The notes beneath the pieces were generated by a model, which made no database searches, was not told the origin of the DNA, and saw nothing but the letters and a program-made list of their open reading frames with translations. A stretch of DNA of 64,000 bases from Oribacterium sinus (GTDB lineage Bacteria; Bacillota; Clostridia; Lachnospirales; Lachnospiraceae). Made by a program: the position numbers and the translations under genes. The first letter of the stretch is position 1. Every line of letters starts with the position of its first letter. The stretch lies in assembly GCF_014202695.1 (NCBI RefSeq), contig NZ_JACHHH010000001.1, forward strand, positions 354,739-418,738, written 5' to 3'. Positions 26,008 through 35,200 of the stretch are shown here, piece after piece.

Positions 26008-26744
26008 TGGAGAAAAAATCCTTTCTGAAAGAAAGAATTTTCATCATAGTCCTTGGACTTGTTCTTATAGGGGCTTATTTTCTTTATAGCCCATTTCAAA
26101 GCTTTATGCAGGAAGTCTTCCGTGTTTTTGCCACGGGAGACTTTCAAAAGCTAAAGGAATTTGTGGCTTCCTATGGGGCCTATGCAGCGGTAATTTCCTT
26201 CCTTTTGATGGTATTACAGTCCATCATTGCACCACTGCCTGCCTTTTTGATTACCTTTGCCAATGCTGCTCTTTTCGGCTTTTGGAAGGGGGCCTTACTT
26301 TCCTGGTCCAGCGCTATGACAGGAGCAGCTTTAAGCTTTTTTATTGCCAGAGCCTTCGGAAGAGAGTTCGTGGAGAAGCTTAGCTCCAAGGGTGCCTTGA
26401 ACCATATTGATGCCTTTTTTAAACGGCATGGTAAGCAAAGTATTCTGATTGCAAGACTTCTGCCCTTTGTCTCCTTTGACATTGTGAGTTATGCGGCAGG
26501 ACTGAGCGGAATGTCCTTCTGGGGCTTTTTTATTGCAACAGGTCTTGGGCAGACTCCGGCAACATTGGTTTATTCCTATGTAGGAGGATTTTTAACCGGA
26601 GGAGCCAAGTGGCTGGTTACAGGACTTTTGATTTTGTTTGCTCTTGGCTTTATGATTGCCCTTGGAAAACAGCTTTATGAGGAGCGTTCTAAAAAGAAAG
26701 AACAGGCAAAAGGAGAGACTGTAAAGACAGAGGAAACGCCATAA
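26007..26744 (+). CDS. TVP38/TMEM64 family membrane protein, second copy
   Basis: 245 residues with the VTT-domain motifs APLPAFLITFANAALFGFW, SFFIARAFGREF, and LIARLLPFVSFDIVSYAAGLS, then GLGQTPATLVYSYVGG. The C-terminal tail is charged (EERSKKKEQAKGETVK). It is related to but clearly diverged from the TVP38 protein at 20.5 kb. Translational overlap with the double-rhodanese lipoprotein implies a functional pair, for example sulfur-species handling at the membrane (inference). Confidence 0.87.
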   Translation: MEKKSFLKERIFIIVLGLVLIGAYFLYSPFQSFMQEVFRVFATGDFQKLKEFVASYGAYAAVISFLLMVLQSIIAPLPAFLITFANAALFGFWKGALLSWSSAMTGAALSFFIARAFGREFVEKLSSKGALNHIDAFFKRHGKQSILIARLLPFVSFDIVSYAAGLSGMSFWGFFIATGLGQTPATLVYSYVGGFLTGGAKWLVTGLLILFALGFMIALGKQLYEERSKKKEQAKGETVKTEETP

Positions 26745-26820
26745 AGAACAGTCCATAAAGAATAGTCCATAAAGAACAGTCCATAAAGAACAGTCTATAA
26801 AGAACAGTCCATAAAGAATG
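26741..26820 (+). repeat. 14-bp tandem repeat after the TVP38 gene
   Basis: Five consecutive units of ATAAAGAACAGTCC with single-base variants (AATAGTCC, CAGTCT), plus a partial sixth. The first unit overlaps the TAA stop codon of the preceding gene. Too short and without spacers to be a CRISPR array. Confidence 0.9.
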
Positions 26821-26933
26821 CTTCTATGTAAGGCGACCGGAGTAGAGGATGGATGAGAATAGCAGTATAGAAAAATGGAAAAAGCATTTTGCCATAAAGC
26901 CATTGGAATAGTAAGGAGAAAAAGGAGAAAGCT

Positions 26934-28232
26934 ATGAAAAAAAGATTTTTAGCATTGGCGCTGTCCATGAGTATGGCGCTTCTTGCCTGCGGCGGTCAGA
27001 AGGCGGCAACTGAGACAAGCGTGGCAGGAGCAAATGCAGCAGGAACAAATGCAGAAAGCTCTGTAGCGGAAGATAAGGCTACAGAGGAAGCAAAGGCGGA
27101 AGGTTCCGCTGACTTTGATGCACTGGTAGCGGAAGCCAAGGGACAGACCGTGAATTTCTACGGCTGGGGCGGAGATGACCGCCTGAATCAGTGGTTAGAC
27201 GGCTACTATGCAGAGTATTTAAAGAAAAACTATGATATTACTTTGAATCGTGTTCCCATGGGAATCGAGGATATTTTAGCCCAGCTTTCCGCAGAGAAGG
27301 AAGCGGGAGCCAAAGAGTCTGACATCGACATGATTTGGATTAACGGAGAGAACTTTAAAACCGCAAAGGAAAGTGATTTCCTCTATGGTCCCTTTACACA
27401 GAATCTTCCTAACTTTAACAACTTGGTAAGTCAGGAGGATCCGGAGACCAACAAGGACTTTGCTTATCCTATCGAGGGCTATGAAGCTCCTTATGGAAAG
27501 GCCCAGATGGTTTTCTACGGAGATAAGAGCAAGGGAGATTTCCCGAAGAATACCGAAGAGCTCTTGGCTTATGCCAAGGAGCATCCGGGACAGATTACGT
27601 ATCCTGCCCTTCCGGATTTCACCGGTTCCGCCTTTGTCAGAAACGTAATTTACGATATCGTAGGGGTAGAACAGTTCCAAACCGTAAAGGAAGATAAGGA
27701 AGCGGTAAGAGAGCTGGTAAAGCCTGCTATGGAATACTTAAAGGAGTTAAATCCCTACCTTTGGAAAGAAGGAAAGACCTATCCGGAGAAGGAGCCTACC
27801 ATGAGAAATATGGTGGCTGACGGAGAGCTGATTATGGGTATGACTTACTCTGCCTACCTTGTATCCAACAGCATTGCAGACGGATCTTTCTCCAACAAAA
27901 TGCAGACCTTTATATGGGATAAGGGAACCATCGGAAATACCAACTACATTGCCATTTCCAAGAATGCAAAGCACAATGCGGCAGCCCAGGTTGCCATCAA
28001 TGCCATGCTTTCCGAGGATGTGCAGTTAAACCGTTATGAGACTTTAAAGACCATTCCTGTATTGGATAACAGTAAGCTTTCCAAGGAAGTACAGGATGCC
28101 TTTGCCAAAGTAGACCTGGGAGAGGGTGTTTTAGAGCAGAGCGTTCTTTTGGAGAAGCGTTTACCGGAAATGCCTGCCGGTCTGGTTCCTATCATTGAGG
28201 AAATCTGGCAGGAAGAAGTGGCCGGAAAATAA
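26934..28232 (+). CDS. ABC transporter substrate-binding lipoprotein, YnjB-like
   Basis: 432 residues: signal peptide with lipobox LLAC (Cys19), a short Ala/Glu-rich linker, then a periplasmic-binding fold of the extracellular solute-binding type (VNFYGWGGDDRLNQWLDGYY, IDMIWINGENFKTAKES, YEAPYGKAQMVFYG, MGMTYSAYLVSN). The NFYGWGG opening, the INGENF string and the overall course resemble E. coli YnjB. The permeases and ATPase follow at once. The ligand is unknown; nearby rhodaneses make a sulfur oxyanion plausible, but polyamine or thiamine-type ligands occur in related binding proteins. Confidence 0.82.
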   Translation: MKKRFLALALSMSMALLACGGQKAATETSVAGANAAGTNAESSVAEDKATEEAKAEGSADFDALVAEAKGQTVNFYGWGGDDRLNQWLDGYYAEYLKKNYDITLNRVPMGIEDILAQLSAEKEAGAKESDIDMIWINGENFKTAKESDFLYGPFTQNLPNFNNLVSQEDPETNKDFAYPIEGYEAPYGKAQMVFYGDKSKGDFPKNTEELLAYAKEHPGQITYPALPDFTGSAFVRNVIYDIVGVEQFQTVKEDKEAVRELVKPAMEYLKELNPYLWKEGKTYPEKEPTMRNMVADGELIMGMTYSAYLVSNSIADGSFSNKMQTFIWDKGTIGNTNYIAISKNAKHNAAAQVAINAMLSEDVQLNRYETLKTIPVLDNSKLSKEVQDAFAKVDLGEGVLEQSVLLEKRLPEMPAGLVPIIEEIWQEEVAGK

Positions 28233-28233
28233 G

Positions 28234-29064
28234 ATGAAAAAGAAGATTTCCTATTTGTGGATTCTACCCCAGTTGCTTTTGTCCACGATCTTCCTTTTGG
28301 GCATTTCCTATGGATTTATCAAAAGCTTTTTAGGGGAAAATGGATTAAGCTTAGAGCATTATCAGGAAATCATGGGTAGAGGGGATACTGTCCCCTCTAT
28401 TTTCTATACTCTCCGTTTATCCTTATTTTCCTCCTTTCTCTCTTTGGCACTGGCGATTCTCTTTTCCTTCTTTCTTTTGCAAATGGGGGAAAAATGGAAA
28501 AGATTGGAAGGCTTTTTTAGAATTGCCATTATGATGCCCCATAGCCTAGTGGCTTTATTCTTCTTGTTTTTACTGTCTTCCAACGGATTTTTGGCAAGGC
28601 TTTTCTATTCCTTTTCTTGGATTTCTTCCCAAACAGACTTTCCGGCTTTGGTGTATGATGAGAAAGGCATAGGCATTATCCTTTCCTATCTATGGAAGGA
28701 ACTGCCCTTTGTCCTATTTTTCTCCCTGCCTCTAGCGTATCAAGTGGATGAAAAGGCGGGAGAGGCGGCAAGATGCCTTGGAGCAACTCCCTTTCAAGCC
28801 TTTTGGAAAATCACCCTGCCCCTATCCATACGGCAGTACTTAGCGGCCTTTTTCATCATTTTCTCCTTCTCCTTCGGAGCCTTTGATCTTCCCTATCTAT
28901 TAGGAGCTACCAGTCCCAAGGCTTTATCGGTTTTATCCTACCAGGAGCTACAAAGAGGCTTTTTACAGCGGCCGGTGGCTTTGGCCTATAACGGGATTAT
29001 TCTCTTGTTTTCTCTGTTCTTAAGCTACTTTTACTTTAAATTCCTACCGAAAAAGAAGAGCTAA
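28234..29064 (+). CDS. ABC transporter permease, first subunit
   Basis: 276 residues, six predicted transmembrane helices. The EAA cytoplasmic loop is readable as DEKAGEAARCLGATPFQAFWKITLP, the contact with the ATPase. The open frame begins upstream at 28195 within the binding-protein gene, but ATG 28234, two bases after that gene's stop, gives MKKKISYLWILPQ. In E. coli the two permease domains of YnjC are fused in one chain; here they are separate genes (this one and 29220-30035). Confidence 0.87.
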   Translation: MKKKISYLWILPQLLLSTIFLLGISYGFIKSFLGENGLSLEHYQEIMGRGDTVPSIFYTLRLSLFSSFLSLALAILFSFFLLQMGEKWKRLEGFFRIAIMMPHSLVALFFLFLLSSNGFLARLFYSFSWISSQTDFPALVYDEKGIGIILSYLWKELPFVLFFSLPLAYQVDEKAGEAARCLGATPFQAFWKITLPLSIRQYLAAFFIIFSFSFGAFDLPYLLGATSPKALSVLSYQELQRGFLQRPVALAYNGIILLFSLFLSYFYFKFLPKKKS

Positions 29065-29168
29065 AGAATGGGGCGAGCTATAAATTTAATAAGCTCAGAG
29101 GATGGAGAGTGGGATGAATTTAAAAAGGCTCAAAGGATGGAGAGTGGGATGAATTTAAAAAGACTCAC
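29065..29168 (+). repeat. 35-bp tandem repeat between the two permease genes
   Basis: A degenerate first copy (29065-29098) is followed by two near-identical 35-bp copies (29099-29133 and 29134-29168) beginning AGGATGGAGAGTGGGATGAA. Just downstream, the ribosome binding site and start region of the next gene also look duplicated (around 29172-29199 and 29206-29236). Confidence 0.85.
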
Positions 29169-29219
29169 AGTAAGGAGACAGCATGAACTGTATAAAGTCA
29201 AAAGAAAGGAAGGCATAGC

Positions 29220-30035
29220 ATGAATCCTATAAAATATAAAGGAAGGGCTGGCGGTATTTTTTACCTACTCTTTCGGAATCTTTTTTTCCTAAGCTTAGTT
29301 CTGCCTCTTTTCTTTTTGTTGCTGTTCAGCTTTACGGAACGCTATGCCTGGCCGGAGCTATTCCCCACAAGCTTTTCCCTTCGAAGCTTTAAAAGCATTC
29401 TTTTTCAAAGAAAGGCTCTTTTTCAGGATACGCTTTTCAGTATGGTTTTTTCCTTATTGGTTTCCCTCTGTACAGTACTGGTGGCTTTTTGTACAGCCAA
29501 GTACCAAAATGAAGAGGGGCTTAAGGGAAAGGGGCTCGTTGCTTTTTTGGTGAATTTCCCCATTATGATTCCCGCAACGGTTTTTGCCATGGGGGCTCAG
29601 ATCCTATTTTTGAAAATAAAGATTTTTAATCCATTTCTTACCGTGTTTCTGGCCCATGTCCTTTATGCCTTGCCCTATGCGGTCAGTTTTTTGCAGGAGG
29701 GAATGAGTAGAAAAATGAAGCTCTATGAAGAACAGGCTAAGGTTATGGGAGCCGTGGGAGGACGACTTTTTTGGAAAGTAAGTCTGCCCTTACTTTATCC
29801 CTATATTTTTCCGGCCTTTATGATGTCCTATATCCTTTCCATGAGCCAGTATATTTTGACCTTGATTTTAGGCGGGGGAAAGGTGAAAAGTTTAAGCCTG
29901 ATTATGGTTCCCTATATTCAAAGCGGAGAAAGGAATCTGGCCAGTGCTTACGGTCTGATTTTTCTATCTAGCAGCTTTCTTTTATTTTTCCTCTTGGACT
30001 TTTTAGAGAAGGGCATACAGAGGGAAAGAGGCTAA
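29220..30035 (+). CDS. ABC transporter permease, second subunit
   Basis: 271 residues with about six transmembrane helices. The EAA loop reads YEEQAKVMGAVGGRLFWKVSLPLL. Other membrane stretches include LVFLLFSFTERYAWPELF-like N-terminal region and ILTLILGGGKVKSLSLIM. ATG 29220 follows GAAAGGAAGGCATAGC; a pseudo-duplicate start (ATGAACTGTATAAAG, 29182) lies upstream in the repeat-like spacer and is out of use or encodes only a short peptide. Works with the 28234 permease. Confidence 0.86.
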   Translation: MNPIKYKGRAGGIFYLLFRNLFFLSLVLPLFFLLLFSFTERYAWPELFPTSFSLRSFKSILFQRKALFQDTLFSMVFSLLVSLCTVLVAFCTAKYQNEEGLKGKGLVAFLVNFPIMIPATVFAMGAQILFLKIKIFNPFLTVFLAHVLYALPYAVSFLQEGMSRKMKLYEEQAKVMGAVGGRLFWKVSLPLLYPYIFPAFMMSYILSMSQYILTLILGGGKVKSLSLIMVPYIQSGERNLASAYGLIFLSSSFLLFFLLDFLEKGIQRERG

Positions 30036-30051
30036 AAAAAGTGATGTCTTA

Positions 30052-30099
30052 ACAGAGCGAAGTTAGAACAGAGCGAAGTTAGAATAGAGCGAAGTTGGA
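30052..30099 (+). repeat. 16-bp tandem repeat before the ATPase gene
   Basis: Three consecutive units of ACAGAGCGAAGTTAGA (30052-30067, 30068-30083, 30084-30099), the last with two changes. Confidence 0.88.
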
Positions 30100-30184
30100 A
30101 CAGTGGGGGCTTGGACTAGTGTAAAGACAAGGTTAAGCTTTGTAAGAAGAGGGCGTACAGAGCATTTTGTAAAAGGAGTTAAGG

Positions 30185-31324
30185 GTGGAAATTTGTTTAT
30201 CTTGTGAAAACTTAGAGCTGGAGCTGGAGAAGAAAAAGATTTTAAAGGACATTTCCCTGGAGGTTCGTTCCGGAGAAATATTGGCGCTCCTTGGGGAAAG
30301 CGGTTGTGGAAAAAGCAGTCTTCTAAAGGCAATGCTTGGCTTATATCCCCTAGCCAAAGGAAAAATCTTCTTTCAGGGAAAGGAGATTCAAAATCTTCCC
30401 AGTCATAAGCGGGGAATTTCCGTGGTCTTTCAGGATTTAAGGCTTTTCCCCCATTTGAACGTAGGGGAAAATGTCGGTTTTTCTCTGGAATTACAGAAAG
30501 TTCCTAAAGCAGAGCGAAAGCAAAGAGTGGAGGAGCTTCTAAAGCTTGTGCAGCTGGAAAGCTATTCGGAAAGACGGATTGATAGTCTTTCCGGAGGGCA
30601 AATGCAAAGAGTAGCCATTGCCAGAGCCCTGGCCATGAATGAAAAACTCTTATTTTTGGATGAGCCCTTTTCCGCCCTAGACCCTAATCTTCGGAGAGAG
30701 ATGGGAGACTTTCTCTTAGAGCTTCAGAGGAAAGAGAATTTAACCGTGGTCTTGGTTACCCATGACCAGGAGGAGGCCCTAAGACTTGCCCACCGTATAG
30801 CCCTTATGAAGGGTGGGGAGATTCTCCAAGTGGATGAGGGAGAAAAACTCTACTATGCTCCGGTGAGTGAATATGTGGCAAGATTTATGGGAAAGGGAAA
30901 CAGTATTTTGGGAAGAGTGGAAAAGGGCGTATTTTCCTGTCCCTACTTTTCCTTTCCGGTAGAGAAAGAAGAGGGAAACTACAGCTTCTTTTTTCGGGAA
31001 AGACAGCTTAGCTTTACAGAAGAAATAGGGGAAAGGCAGATAGCAGAAAGGCAGATAGCGGAAAGGAAGAACACAGAAAAGCAGGGAGAAAGTCTTCATG
31101 AAGTGGAGGAAGTAAGTGTAGCAACAGAAGCATTAAGCCCCTTTAAGCTTATTGAAAAAGAATACTTAGGGGAGTTTTTCCGTGCCTTCTATAAGAACTC
31201 TGCCGGTCAAGTCCTTAGCTGCCTAATCGAAAGGGGAGAGGAGCTTCCGGAAAAGGGCTTCCCCAAGCTTAGCTTTAAAGAAGGGGAAGAAAAGATTTTG
31301 TTTTTCAATAAGGAGGGAAAGTAG
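30185..31324 (+). CDS. ABC transporter ATP-binding protein, YnjD/PotA-like
   Basis: 379 residues. Walker A GESGCGKSS is at 37-45, the signature LSGGQMQRVAIARAL, Walker B LLFLDEPFSALDP, switch His in VTHDQEEALRLA. After ~235 a regulatory C-terminal region follows, interrupted by a low-complexity repeat RQIAERQIAERKNTEKQ (~280-300) encoded by a 15-bp tandem duplication. The start is GTG 30185 with AAAGGAG 6 bases earlier. It completes the importer with the binding protein at 26.9 kb and permeases at 28.2 and 29.2 kb. The ATPases of this group power uptake of small oxyanions, metals or polyamines. Confidence 0.9.
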   Translation: MEICLSCENLELELEKKKILKDISLEVRSGEILALLGESGCGKSSLLKAMLGLYPLAKGKIFFQGKEIQNLPSHKRGISVVFQDLRLFPHLNVGENVGFSLELQKVPKAERKQRVEELLKLVQLESYSERRIDSLSGGQMQRVAIARALAMNEKLLFLDEPFSALDPNLRREMGDFLLELQRKENLTVVLVTHDQEEALRLAHRIALMKGGEILQVDEGEKLYYAPVSEYVARFMGKGNSILGRVEKGVFSCPYFSFPVEKEEGNYSFFFRERQLSFTEEIGERQIAERQIAERKNTEKQGESLHEVEEVSVATEALSPFKLIEKEYLGEFFRAFYKNSAGQVLSCLIERGEELPEKGFPKLSFKEGEEKILFFNKEGK

Positions 31325-31325
31325 G

Positions 31326-32183
31326 ATGGAAAAAAGAAAGCTTCTTTTTGACTGTGACAACACCATGGGAATTCCGGACTGTGATATTGATGACGGCCTT
31401 TGCCTTCTCTATCTTTTAGGACGAAAGGATATAGAACTTCTTGGGCTATCCTCTTCCTTTGGAAACAATAAAACCGCTGTGGTCTATGAAAACACGAAGA
31501 AGATGCTAAAGGAGAGAGGAAGGGAGGAGATTCCCCTTTGGTACGGGGCGGATGCGCCAGGACAGTGGGAAAATGAAGCCTCCCAAAAAATCTTAGAAAC
31601 GGTAAAGCGTTATCCGGGAGAGGTGGATATATTGGTTACCGGCTCCACCACCAATATTGCAGGGGCCTATATGCTGGACAGAGAGTTTTTCTCCTATGTG
31701 AATAGCATTTACTTTATGGGAGGGATTACAGAGCCCCTGATTTTTGCCAAGAAAGAAATGAAGGAGTTAAACTTCTCCATTGACTATAAGGCTACGGAGC
31801 TTGTGCTAAAGAACGGCAAGAACCTTCATACCCTCACCGGAAATGCCTGCCTGGCCTTCCTCCTTTCCTATGAGGAATGTGAGAGAAGGCTGGAAAAATC
31901 TTCCTTAGGGCAGTATATTTTAGGGAAGGCAAAGGACTGGATGCATTATAATGATAGAGTCTACGGCATTCCCGGCTTTTACAACTGGGATATGACTACT
32001 CTTTTGTATTATTTTTATCCGGAGCTTTTCGAAGACTCCCTGCATTGGATTCGTCTTTTGGAGTCGGATATTAAGGAGGGCTATTTAATAGAGGGAAATG
32101 AAGGAGAGGGGAATCAGATTCATTTGCCCAAATTAAAGGATAGCAAAGACTTTGTGGAAAGAATGTTTGAAGGCCTTTCCTGA
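31326..32183 (+). CDS. Inosine-uridine nucleoside hydrolase family protein
   Basis: 285 residues. Cleaves the N-glycosidic bond of ribonucleosides in well-known members. The Asp-rich calcium site is seen as LLFDCDNTMG followed by DCDIDDGLCLLYLLG, then GLSSSFGNN, ILVTGSTTNIAGAYM, IYFMGGITEP, LNFSIDYKATELVL and GIPGFYNWDMTTLLYY, following the family order. The first Asp motif is split by an insertion compared with DTDPGIDDA, so substrate range may differ. It starts one base after the ATPase stop, apparently the last gene of the transporter operon; a purine salvage link is possible but not shown. Confidence 0.83.
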   Translation: MEKRKLLFDCDNTMGIPDCDIDDGLCLLYLLGRKDIELLGLSSSFGNNKTAVVYENTKKMLKERGREEIPLWYGADAPGQWENEASQKILETVKRYPGEVDILVTGSTTNIAGAYMLDREFFSYVNSIYFMGGITEPLIFAKKEMKELNFSIDYKATELVLKNGKNLHTLTGNACLAFLLSYEECERRLEKSSLGQYILGKAKDWMHYNDRVYGIPGFYNWDMTTLLYYFYPELFEDSLHWIRLLESDIKEGYLIEGNEGEGNQIHLPKLKDSKDFVERMFEGLS

Positions 32184-32265
32184 ACATAGATTTGAAGGAA
32201 GCTAAATATACAAAAAAGCAAAATAAAAAGCATTAGTTTTAAAGCACTACAATAAGGAGGCTTTG

Positions 32266-35200
32266 ATGTCCAAGCTGCAAATCATCCTGGGAGCCGGCGG
32301 TTCCGGAAAAACGGAATATTTGATTCGAAAGGCTTTACAGGAGGCCGGGAAGGATTATCATAGGCAGATTTATTATCTTGTTCCGGAGCAGGATACCCTT
32401 GCCATGCAAAAAAGAATCGTATCCCACAGCGAAAATCAGGGAAAGGGTATCTTGAATGTGGACGTTCTTAGCTTCCAAAGGCTTTATTACCGTGCCTTTG
32501 AGAATACCAATCAAAAGAGCCCCCTTTCCTTAGATGAGATGGGGAAAATGATGATTCTTCGCCTGATTTTGGGCAAGAAGAAAAAGCAGCTAAGCTATTA
32601 CCAAAGGGAGGCGGAAAGTCTTTCTTTTGTGGAGGAATGTAAGTCCCAGATCTCCGAATGTATGCAGTACAAGGTAAGCCCGGAGGAATTACGAAAATGC
32701 GCGGAAAAATCCAAAAGGTCCATAACAAGAGCCAAGTTTTTGGATCTGGCCTATATTTATGAAGAATTCCTGCTCTACCTTTCCAAGACCGGCAGAATCA
32801 CAGAGGAAGGCTTAGCGGATCAGGGAATTTCCGCCCTGTGGAAGGACAATACTTTAAAGGACAGCATCCTGATTTTTGACGGCTTTACCGGCTTTACCCC
32901 CATCCAGCTTCTTTGCATAGAGGTTTTAATGGAAAGGGCGGGAGAGCTGTATTTTTCCCTGGAGTTTTCCGGGAAAAATATCTCTGCCCTTGGAAACGGG
33001 AAAAAGCGGGAATCCCTTTTTTATCTTACAGAAGAAGCGATAAAAGAGCTTTATCAAAGAGGGGAGAAGCTGGGGGTGGAAATTCTTTCTCCCCTTTCCC
33101 TAAATGAAATAGACAGTAGAACAGGGGAAGCGAGGCCTGAGGGTGCCCTACTTCCCAGATTTGAAAAAATTCCTGCCTTACAGACCCTAGTAGAGGGATT
33201 TTTACAAGGAGAAAATCAAGAACCGGAGACGAAAGAAGAGCAAAGCCCGAAGACGGAAAGTATGGATAAGAGTAAGCCCTATACCGGTGGTGTCTACCCT
33301 TCCGTCCCCCATGGCATTTCCATCATCGAAGCCACCAATATTTCTAAAGAGGTGGAGGAGGCCTGTAGCCATATCCGCTATTTGGTAGAGGAAAGGGGCT
33401 ATCGCTATCAGGAGATCGGGGTGGTGCTTCCGGATGTGGAACTGTATAGGGATGCCTTTTTTCAGCAGGGAAGAAAATTTGCTATTCCCCTCTTTTTGGA
33501 GGAGGACATTAAACTCTTCGACTCTCCCTTCAGTAAGGTTCTTCGCTCCGCCTTAGAGGTGATGGAGAAGGGCCTGCTTTATGACTCCTTCTTTCGTTAT
33601 CTTCGGGCCTTTCCCTACCGGGACATGGAGGAAGAGGACAGGATTGATGCCTTGGAAAATGAAGCAAGAGCCAAGGGCCTTAAAGGGAAATCTGCCTTTA
33701 GAAGCCTTTTTCAAGAAGAAAGCCTACTAGAAGCGGACGCTCTCTTCAGCCTCTTAGAGGAAAATGAAGGAAGCCATAGCCTTAAAGAAAGAATTGAAAG
33801 TTTGGAAAGCTTTACGGAAAGGCTTATGGCGCTGTTTCAGCTGGAAGAGGAAGCTATATTTCTTAAAAATGAGGGTATGGACTCCCTGTCCCAAAGCTTA
33901 GAGCGAAGCGTAAGCCAGATTCAGCTTCTTCTTTCCAAAATGAAGGAGGGATTGGGAGGAATTCCGGTAAACAAAAAAGAATTTTCCGCCTTTTTTGATA
34001 TGGCTCTTTCCTTAGAGAAGCTACGGCAGATTCCTGCAACAAACGATCAAGTACTGGTGGGAGACTTAACCCGCTCCCGTTTCCATAATCCCAAGGCCTT
34101 TTTGTTCCTAGGCTTAAATGCAGGGCTGATTCCCCTGCCCCCAAAGAAGAAGTCCCTCTTTACCGAGGAAGAAAAGAGCTTTTTACGGCAGGAGCATTGC
34201 ACCCTGTCTCCCTTGGCCTGGGAGGAAAGCTATATTCAGGAGTTTTACCTTTATCACGCCTTCCTAAGCCCCAAGGAAGAGCTGTATCTTTCCTACCCTT
34301 TAAGAATACCAAAGGGAAGAGGAGGAATTTCTCCTATTTTACAAGAAGTATTGCGGCTCTTTCCCAAGCTTAAGATACGAAAGCTGGACAGGGAAATACA
34401 GGAAATGCAGAGCTTTTCCCAGGCAAAGGCCAGCCTTTCTAAGGAATTACCGAAACTTTGCAAAAAGGAAGCCCTGTTCCGTTCGGAGGAAGAAGTTCTT
34501 CCTTATTTTCAGTTGGAATCCTTTCAGCTTCTTCATAGCCTCTGGCAAAAGGAAGAGTACAAAAAGGATTTGGAAAAACTTTTGGATGCAGTCTTTTGGG
34601 AGAATCGACATTTGCCCCTAAGCAAAGAACTGTCCAAGGAGCTTTACGGAGAAAAAATCAGAGGCTCCGTAAGCCGACTGGAAGGGTTAAATCGTTGTGC
34701 CTTTTTCCATTTCCTTCGCTACGGCTTACATTTGCAGGAAAGAAAAGAGGCGGAGATTCAGGCTTTTGATTTGGGAAATCTTTACCATAAGCTGGTGGAA
34801 AGCTTTTTTAAGAAGGTAAAGGAAGAAAAGCTGAAGGGAGAGGTGCTTTCCGAGCATTTTCAGGAATATCTGAATCATGCCATAGCGGAAAGTGAGCAGG
34901 ATCCGGAATTTGCTCCTTTCTTAGAGGGGGGACGGAACCAATATTTTCTCCATAAGTTTAAGGAAAATGCAAAAACCATCCTTTGGGCGCTGGAGCGGCA
35001 GCTTTCCGGCGGAGATTTTCAGGTGGAAGCTTTGGAGCGGGATTTTAACTATGATAGCGATAGCCTGTCCTTCCGGGGAAGGGTGGACCGGGTGGACAGC
35101 TACCTGGATGAGGAGAAGAATTATTACCTGAAGGTTTTGGACTATAAGAGTGGAAATACGGATTTTTCCTTGGATCTTTTAAAGGCGGGACTACAGATTC

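Noticed and set aside
26741-26820. Regular short repeats resembling a CRISPR array
   Set aside because: Units are 14 bp, directly contiguous and without unique spacers; no cas gene is in the window.
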